From assembly GCF_024297185.1 (NCBI RefSeq), contig NZ_JANCTD010000001.1, forward strand, positions 755,396-819,395: 64,000 nt of DNA, read 5' to 3'. The stretch is from Lewinella sp. JB7. GTDB lineage: Bacteria > Bacteroidota > Bacteroidia > Chitinophagales > Saprospiraceae. This document shows, in pieces, positions 59,000 to 64,000 of the stretch; within the stretch, counting starts at the first letter, position 1, and every line of letters begins with the position of its first letter. The notes below the pieces were generated by a model. The model saw only the letters and a list, made by a program, of their open reading frames with translations, was not told where the DNA came from and made no database searches. Made by a program: the position numbers and the translations under genes.

Positions 59000-59578
59000 A
59001 TGAACAGTGAAGTATTCAGACCGATAATCGAAAAATTAGTGCGGGTGGGCGTGGACCCGGCGCTCGCCGATTGTTTTGCCCATCAGTTGCACCAACGCCG
59101 CTGTCGGAGTAAGGATGTGCTCTTCGCGGAAGGGGATGCCCTGCCCGATGCGTTCTACCTGCTCTCCGGCTACGTACGCCTCTACGCCACCGACGAAAAC
59201 GGGAATACGATAGAAAAAATCCTTGCCGGACCCCGGGATTTCGTAGGCTGCGTCAGCGCCATCCTCTACCAACGACCCTCGGAACTTACCGCCGAGTGCA
59301 TCACCGACTGCCAACTCGTCGTGATCGACCAACACCATCAGGCGGTCGTGAAGAGCGATCTGAAGACGTTCACCTTCCTCCAGGATATCGCCATACGGCA
59401 TCTCATCACCCTCATCAACGAAAAATCGGCCATGCTGCCGCTAAAGGCCCGCGACCGCTACCTCTACTTCCGGGAACGTCATCCCCTGTTCTCGGCCCAT
59501 ATTCCCGCCGGAATCATCGCAAACTACATCGGAGTAGCCCCGCAGTCCCTCAGCCGGATCAAACAAAGTATGAAATAG
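59000..59578 (+). CDS. Crp/Fnr-family transcriptional regulator
   Basis: The 192-residue protein has a cyclic-nucleotide-binding-like domain (about 10-140: SKDVLFAEGDALPDAFYLLSGYVRLYATDENGNTIEKILAGPRDFVGCVSAIL) and a C-terminal winged helix (about 145-192: HPLFSAHIPAGIIANYIGVAPQSLSRIKQ). The short form and the final HTH are usual for Bacteroidota Crp/Fnr proteins. It lacks the cAMP-contacting Arg-Ser pair of E. coli CRP that I can identify, and has no Fnr cysteine cluster, so its effector is unknown. No target operon is obvious next to it; the following 0.6 kb is non-coding. Confidence 0.9.
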   Translation: MNSEVFRPIIEKLVRVGVDPALADCFAHQLHQRRCRSKDVLFAEGDALPDAFYLLSGYVRLYATDENGNTIEKILAGPRDFVGCVSAILYQRPSELTAECITDCQLVVIDQHHQAVVKSDLKTFTFLQDIAIRHLITLINEKSAMLPLKARDRYLYFRERHPLFSAHIPAGIIANYIGVAPQSLSRIKQSMK

Positions 59579-60173
59579 GTCATATTTCTACCCTGTTTTT
59601 AACAATTGTGAATACGGAGATTGTCGAAAATCCTGTTCTTTGTGTAAGATTTTATAGGCTACATTTTGACACTTTGAACAAATTTCGGTTTTAAACTTAA
59701 CGGCGTCCGCCCCGTGATTCGGGGCGGACGTTTTTTTGTTCCCAGTTCAGCCTGCGGATCATTTGTCGTAACAAATATCGCGTTCACATAGCGATAAGTG
59801 TCGTTTGTGCATCCCCAAAGACGATGGCGAGTGTCTGCAAGTGCACGGCAATCGCCACTACGCTAACTACCCGGAGTAAGACTTTGCTCTCCGGACGGTC
59901 CCTTCACTGGGGAATTTTGTAGATGGTGAGCCTTACCGCTGCGGCCGGCGCTGAAGCGGTCCGTGTTGTCGACTATCGCGGATCGGTTGACGTACCGGAC
60001 AAACGGGAGAATGCGTGGGAAACAAGCGGGCAAATGCCCGGGTAAGAAAGGTAAAAACGTTCACGAGCAAGAATTTTATGCGAAGCTGCGGATCCAAATA
60101 TGGACGTAGCAGGTTCGGGGTACTAACCCGTTTTCGGTCCTAAATATTGGCTGCACGGACCTAAATCGCCCCC
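59579..60173. other. Non-coding 595-nt stretch with several inverted repeats
   Basis: Contains, in order: a TACATTTTG box (59660-59668) with TTTG at 59639-59642 in front of it, a strong terminator (59704-59737), ATTTG-N6-CAAAT (about 59760-59775), TATCGC-N9-GCGATA (about 59777-59797), and GGGCA-AA-TGCCC (about 60028-60039). No supported protein gene lies inside. AT-richer than the flanks. Could hold a small RNA and regulatory sites for the outward-facing genes. Confidence 0.55.
59704..59737 (+). terminator. Strong intrinsic terminator downstream of the Crp-like gene
   Basis: CGTCCGCCCCG (59704-59714) and CGGGGCGGACG (59720-59730) form an 11-bp stem with a 5-nt loop, followed by seven T (59731-59737). 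It is 126 nt after the Crp-like stop, so it may instead end a short RNA that starts near 59675. Confidence 0.88.
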
Positions 60174-61385
60174 TTACCGCACTTCCCGACTTTCTCCCAG
60201 TAGAACGGATTGTCCGAGATCCCTCAGCAATGCTCCGTAGCGCTCCGCCGCGAACACGGCATCCGCCGCCGTAGCGTACGTCTTCCCGGTATACACGACA
60301 ACCATGCCGGGCGCGCTGCCCTCCTCCAAGCATTCTCCGTCCAGGCGCCGGTGTCCCCGTAGGCCGGCGGCCGTCAATTGCGCGATCCGGACATCGGCTT
60401 CCTCCCGCGGCAAGATCGCATCCACTACCACGTACGCCGGCTGCTGCCCGTCGGAAAGACAAAATGCGGAGGGCGGGGCCGCGGGTGCCGTGCCGTCACT
60501 CGGGGGAGATGCTTGCGGTAGCTCCGCAGACCGTTCACCGATCGTCACCGCTTCGGGGCTATCAAAACGGGGGTTAGCAAAGGGGTCTGGTACCACCGAT
60601 CCGTAGTTCCGCTCGTACACCAGCAGCACGAGGAGGCCGGTAGTGCATAGCAGTAGGAAGATGTTAGCGAACCGTCTCCGGTTCTGTCTGCGCTCCGGAG
60701 GGGTAGGGCCGTAGACGGGGCTTCGCTCCATCACCTGCAGAATCTCCTCCCGCCGGCCGTAGCGCGACAGATAGTCGTTAAAAATATGGCGGGGCCGGGG
60801 CAATTCGTGGCGCGTGAGGCGCCCCCGCTCGTCGACGACCAGCAGGCCCACCCCGTTCTTACGGCACTGAGCGCGGAGTACCGTAAACTCACCCCGATTT
60901 ACGAAGGTGTCGTGACCGACCGCGATCCAGCTTTCGTTGGCGGGGTAACGTCCTAACTGCTCGATGGCGGAGATGGACCGGGTAACGCTGAGTCGCAATC
61001 GTTTGATCAACGCGGTGATCGCGAGCGTCCCCGCGACGAAGAGTGCCATCAGGAGGGCGGTATTCACGGCATTGAAGTACCATTCGTAGCCCAGGAATCC
61101 GGACAGTCCGGCGATCAGTATCAGCGCGAGTAGCCGACCCGTCCACGCGGCTTTGTCCGGATTGTCCCGCAACTTCAGTTGGTGAATGGTCGTGCGGCCC
61201 TTCGCCTCCACGACCACCACGTAGGGCCGGCCCCGGGTGCGGAAAAATGCCAGCAGAACGTCGGCACGCTTCAGTCGGGTATATACCTCCGTACTGACGT
61301 AGGCGGACCGACGGCGGTAGTACGTCTCGTTCAGCCGCTCGGCGACGGCATTCTGAATGAACCTTTCCGAGAGGGCTTTCGGCAT
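60174..61385 (-). CDS. Membrane protein with nuclease-like fold split by TM segments and a C-terminal SPOR-like domain
   Basis: The 403-residue protein starts with a PD-(D/E)XK-like core: helix ALSERFIQNAVAERL, then Arg-Ala-Asp42-Val (RADVLLAFFRT) and Glu60-Ala-Lys62 (YVVVVEAKGR). Two TM segments follow (about 83-100 and 108-127), then the fold seems to resume with NRGEFTVLRAQCRKNGVGLLVVDERG (about 163-188), the usual last helix and strand. A third TM (about 240-257) leads to an Ala/Pro-rich linker and a SPOR-like domain (about 325-395: QPAYVVVDAILPREEADVRIAQLTAAGLRGH...YTGKTYATAADAVFAAERYGALLRDLG). So a cytoplasmic nuclease-like head would be tied to a periplasmic, peptidoglycan-binding tail. 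A -7 box ends 5 nt before the ATG. It is divergent from comM. Confidence 0.65.
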   Translation of the reverse strand: MPKALSERFIQNAVAERLNETYYRRRSAYVSTEVYTRLKRADVLLAFFRTRGRPYVVVVEAKGRTTIHQLKLRDNPDKAAWTGRLLALILIAGLSGFLGYEWYFNAVNTALLMALFVAGTLAITALIKRLRLSVTRSISAIEQLGRYPANESWIAVGHDTFVNRGEFTVLRAQCRKNGVGLLVVDERGRLTRHELPRPRHIFNDYLSRYGRREEILQVMERSPVYGPTPPERRQNRRRFANIFLLLCTTGLLVLLVYERNYGSVVPDPFANPRFDSPEAVTIGERSAELPQASPPSDGTAPAAPPSAFCLSDGQQPAYVVVDAILPREEADVRIAQLTAAGLRGHRRLDGECLEEGSAPGMVVVYTGKTYATAADAVFAAERYGALLRDLGQSVLLGESREVR

Positions 61386-61390
61386 ACGTG

Positions 61391-61398
61391 CAAAAGTA
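61391..61398 (-). promoter_or_regulatory. -7 box TACTTTTG for the membrane nuclease-like gene
   Basis: The minus strand reads TACTTTTG, exactly TAnnTTTG, ending 5 nt before the ATG at 61385. Predicts a leaderless transcript. Confidence 0.5.
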
Positions 61399-61418
61399 GT
61401 TTAAAATTAATTGTAGGG

Positions 61419-61426
61419 TAACTTTG
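61419..61426 (+). promoter_or_regulatory. -7 box TAACTTTG for comM
   Basis: Exact TAnnTTTG match 61 nt before the ATG at 61488, back to back with the minus-strand box at 61391-61398 in the divergent 102-nt gap. Confidence 0.5.
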
Positions 61427-61487
61427 AAATTAAAAACAATTGGACGTATAATTGTCGGTGAAGAGAACGCGCTGCCAACCGTAGCGT

Positions 61488-63065
61488 ATGTTAGTTAAGA
61501 CCTTTGCCAGTGCCGTCCAGGGCGTGGACGCGCAACCCATCATTGTAGAAGTCAATGCCGGTGGCCTGGTACCCGATAACAAGCCCTGGTATAATGTGAT
61601 CGGACTTCCCGACAGCGCCATCCGGGAAGGCAGCTACCGGGTAGAGACCGCGGTATGCAACAGTGGGTTCAGGAACCTTCGCCTCAAAACGGTAATAAAC
61701 CTTGCTCCCGCCGACGTGCGCAAGGAAGGGGCCGCCTACGATCTACCCATCGCCGTGGCGTATCTACGGGCTACTCGCCAGATCCACTCCGACCGGATGA
61801 ACAACTACCTCATGATGGGGGAGTTGTCGCTGAGCGGAGAACTGCGACCCATCAAGGGAGCCCTGCCGATCGCCATCAAGGCCCGTCAGATGGGCTACCG
61901 CGGGCTGCTCCTTCCGCGGGAAAACGCCCGGGAGGCGGCTATCGTGGACGGGATCGAGGTTCACGGACTTAGCACCCTACGGGAAGCCGCAGATTTTATC
62001 ACCGGGACGATACCGGTCCCCGCGACTACGGTGGATACCCGAAAAGAATTCTTCCGGGATCGCATGTCCTTCGACGTCGATTTCAGCGACGTACGGGGGC
62101 AGGAAAACATCAAGCGATCGTTGACCATCGCCGCGGCCGGTGGGCACAACGTGATCCTGATCGGTCCGCCCGGGGCGGGCAAAACCATGCTCGCCCGTCG
62201 CCTACCGACCATCCTGCCGCCCCTGAGTCTGCGGGAAGCCCTCGAAACGACCAAAATACATTCGGTAGCCGGTACGCTCGGCGAAGACGCGGCCCTCATT
62301 ACGACCCGACCGTTTCGGGCACCCCACCATACGATTAGCGACGTGGCCCTGGTCGGTGGTGGGAGCTTTCCCTCGCCGGGCGAGATCAGCCTTTCCCACA
62401 ACGGCGTACTTTTCCTCGATGAATTGCCCGAATTCCGGCGCTCCGCCCTGGAAGTAATGCGGCAACCCATGGAAGAACGTCGAATCGTCATCAGCCGCGC
62501 ACGGATCACCGTTGAGTTTCCTTCCAGCTTCATGCTTATTGCCAGCATGAACCCCTGTCCCTGCGGGTACTTCAATCACCCCGACCGAGACTGCGTCTGC
62601 GCCCCCGGCATCGTAAAACGATACCTCAACCGCATCAGCGGTCCCCTGCTGGATCGTATCGACCTCCACGTGGAAGTGACACCCGTGCCGCTGGAAAAGC
62701 TGACGATGCCCACGGTTGACGCCGGAGAGGAAGACAGCGCTACCATTGCCGGGCGGGTACAGGCCGCCCGCCTCATTCAGGAATCCCGTTTTTCCGATCA
62801 GAACGGAATCTACTGCAATGCCCAGATGCCCAGTCGCCTGGTACGTCAGTACTGCCGGCTCGGGAGTGCCGGGAATCGTTTACTGAAAACGGCCATGGAG
62901 AAGCTGCAACTCAGTGCCCGGGCTTACGACCGGATCCTGAAGGTCGCCCGTACGGTGGCGGACCTTGACGCCTCCGTAGAAATTCAGCCGGCTCATCTCG
63001 CCGAAGCTATCAATTTCCGTACGCTGGATCGCGGCAGTTGGGGAGACAAGGGGGCGGGCCGCTGA
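61488..63065 (+). CDS. comM: ComM/YifB family AAA+ ATPase (Mg-chelatase-like)
   Basis: The 525-residue protein has an N-terminal ChlI/Lon-protease-like fold (about 1-165: VQGVDAQPIIVEVNAGGLVPDNKPWYNVIGLPDSAIREGSYRV, MGELSLSGELRPIKGALPIA), Walker A GPPGAGKT at 226-233, Walker B NGVLFLDELPEF, and the C-terminal MNPCPCGYFNHPDRDCVC and QNGIYCNAQMPSRLV segments. ComM is a hexameric helicase that promotes branch migration during natural transformation. It may process taken-up DNA in this organism too. Divergent from a membrane protein with a nuclease-like fold, a pairing that could be functional. Confidence 0.92.
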   Translation: MLVKTFASAVQGVDAQPIIVEVNAGGLVPDNKPWYNVIGLPDSAIREGSYRVETAVCNSGFRNLRLKTVINLAPADVRKEGAAYDLPIAVAYLRATRQIHSDRMNNYLMMGELSLSGELRPIKGALPIAIKARQMGYRGLLLPRENAREAAIVDGIEVHGLSTLREAADFITGTIPVPATTVDTRKEFFRDRMSFDVDFSDVRGQENIKRSLTIAAAGGHNVILIGPPGAGKTMLARRLPTILPPLSLREALETTKIHSVAGTLGEDAALITTRPFRAPHHTISDVALVGGGSFPSPGEISLSHNGVLFLDELPEFRRSALEVMRQPMEERRIVISRARITVEFPSSFMLIASMNPCPCGYFNHPDRDCVCAPGIVKRYLNRISGPLLDRIDLHVEVTPVPLEKLTMPTVDAGEEDSATIAGRVQAARLIQESRFSDQNGIYCNAQMPSRLVRQYCRLGSAGNRLLKTAMEKLQLSARAYDRILKVARTVADLDASVEIQPAHLAEAINFRTLDRGSWGDKGAGR

Positions 63066-63081
63066 TCCGGGCAACAATAAC

Positions 63082-64000
63082 CTACCGGCTTGAGCGGACT
63101 TTAAGAATTTTTACCTCCACGCGCTGGTTGCGCTGGTTGCACGCCTCGGAGTCCTCCAGGCAGACGGGACGTGTCTTTCCGTAACCGCGCGGCAGCATTT
63201 GGGAAGTGCCGATGTTGAGGGACTGCAGGTAGTCGATCACGGAAATAGCTCGCTCCTGACTGATGCGGTTGGCGTACACCGGTCCGGCCCGGTAGCTTGC
63301 GTGCCCGCCAATTTCGACCACCACGTCCGTATTGTGGCGCAAGAACTCGGCGATCTCGGTAAGCGCGGCCTCGCTTTCCGGTTCTAGCTCGGCACTGTTG
63401 GCCCGGAAGGTGATGTTTTCGATTTCGAACACCTGCCCGATCTTCAGCTCGCCGCGGGTGTTGCCGAGTTCGACGACCGGGGCCTTGGGTGTTTGGGGCT
63501 TCTGTTCATTCGCCGAGCGTGGGCGTGCTCCGGATGGGGTAGTACCGGATCGTTCGGACTCGGGTGTCCGCTCCGCGAGCGACTCGTCACTATCCGGCTC
63601 CTCCGGGCGGGGCGCGTCGAGAGCTTCGTCGCAGGCCACCACGGTGATGGGCTGTACGTTATCGAGGAGAATATTACCGTTGTAGGGGAATAGGATGGGT
63701 TGCTTGTAGAAGGCCTCCAGCACGATGTAGGTGTAGTTCTGCTGAGGCTTTAGCTTAATGCGATACTCCCGCCAGTTCCAGTTGGTCACGAGGGGGCTTT
63801 CGCCCATCACCGCGCCGATATCGCATACGTCAAAGCCACCCCGGATACGCAGCTTGATGGGATTTACGTAGTTCTCGTCGTTATCCGTCAGGCGACTTTT
63901 GGACATATACAGCTCCGACCGAGCGAGTTGCAGCCGCAGCTCGTAACACTGGCCGGCGACCATCGCGACGTTCATCCGCTGACCGACGCGCTCGTGGGTG
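63082..64000 (-). CDS. OmpA-family outer-membrane protein, N-terminus beyond the window
   Basis: The frame is open through the right edge of the window (upstream codons read T-H-E-R-V-G-Q-R before the first internal Met), so the true start lies beyond 64000. The visible part has a beta-rich, jelly-roll-like domain (GQCYELRLQLARSELYMS, LLDNVQPITVVACDEAL), a Pro/Glu/Ser-rich linker (about 127-175), and a C-terminal OmpA/MotB peptidoglycan-binding domain (NITFRANSAELEPESEAALTEIAEFLRHNTDVVVEIGGHASYRAG, RAISVIDYLQSLNI, RGYGKTRPV, NQRVEVKIL). It anchors the outer membrane to the wall. The expected GHTD motif is replaced by GHAS. Two Cys near the end (PVCLEDSEACNQR) may form a disulfide. Confidence 0.88.
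   Translation of the reverse strand, partial: THERVGQRMNVAMVAGQCYELRLQLARSELYMSKSRLTDNDENYVNPIKLRIRGGFDVCDIGAVMGESPLVTNWNWREYRIKLKPQQNYTYIVLEAFYKQPILFPYNGNILLDNVQPITVVACDEALDAPRPEEPDSDESLAERTPESERSGTTPSGARPRSANEQKPQTPKAPVVELGNTRGELKIGQVFEIENITFRANSAELEPESEAALTEIAEFLRHNTDVVVEIGGHASYRAGPVYANRISQERAISVIDYLQSLNIGTSQMLPRGYGKTRPVCLEDSEACNQRNQRVEVKILKVRSSR

Noticed and set aside
59740-60173. tRNA or other known structural RNA
   Set aside because: I looked for acceptor/T-arm patterns (GGTTCGA-type) and found none with matching stems; only short unrelated dyads.

Overview
This 64-kb window is chromosomal DNA from a GC-rich member of the Bacteroidota, most likely a marine Lewinella/Neolewinella-type bacterium (Saprospiria). 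The phylum call rests on four secreted proteins with type IX secretion (T9SS) sorting tails, a SusC/SusD (RagA/RagB-like) pair, many short lipoproteins, a Crp/Fnr regulator of the short Bacteroidota type, and -7 promoter boxes of the form TAnnTTTG. The genus-level guess is inference. I found no rRNA, tRNA, CRISPR array, prophage or insertion sequence.

Layout. 1-2.2 kb: end of an MDR oxidoreductase, a YqhD-like alcohol dehydrogenase and a DJ-1/PfpI protein, which look like an aldehyde/carbonyl detoxification cluster. 2.5-7.8 kb: one giant signalling protein (kinase-like, AAA ATPase, GAF, class III cyclase). 7.9-12.1 kb: a redoxin-like exported protein, a spore-photolyase-like radical SAM protein, and an AT-richer island gene that joins an EVE-like modified-base reader to a PD-(D/E)XK nuclease. 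12.2-24.1 kb: glycerate kinase, a large unknown protein, a V8-like protease, inorganic pyrophosphatase, an M23 peptidase, a beta-propeller lipoprotein, a GlcG-like protein, a T9SS cargo and a SUMF1-domain protein. 24.5-30.2 kb: a complete RND efflux operon. 30.5-40.5 kb: a T9SS metalloprotease, a class A PBP, and a SusC-SusD-M14 carboxypeptidase set that suggests peptide uptake. 40.6-46 kb: an IorA/IorB-type molybdenum oxidoreductase, a PHP phosphatase, and an acetate kinase fused to a PduL phosphotransacylase. 46-54 kb: an M43 protease, a GH130-like protein, a T9SS cargo, glutamate formimidoyltransferase, a TPR lipoprotein and an esterase. 54-64 kb: a PIG-L deacetylase with a sugar isomerase, RlmD, a Crp-like regulator, a 0.6-kb non-coding stretch, a membrane protein with a nuclease-like fold divergent from ComM/YifB, and the end of an OmpA-family protein.

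Most worth a second look: (i) the EVE-like/PD-(D/E)XK protein at 10.7 kb, a candidate single-gene modification-dependent restriction factor; (ii) the AckA-PduL fusion, one polypeptide predicted to convert acyl-CoA to acid plus ATP; (iii) the kinase-cyclase giant, whose HRD motif reads HKN; (iv) a 20-nt GC-rich element found in six intergenic places, twice as an inverted pair; (v) -7 boxes lying 4-5 nt before start codons, which predict leaderless mRNAs; (vi) a membrane-spliced nuclease-like protein facing comM. All functional statements are read by eye from the sequence; no database search was run.
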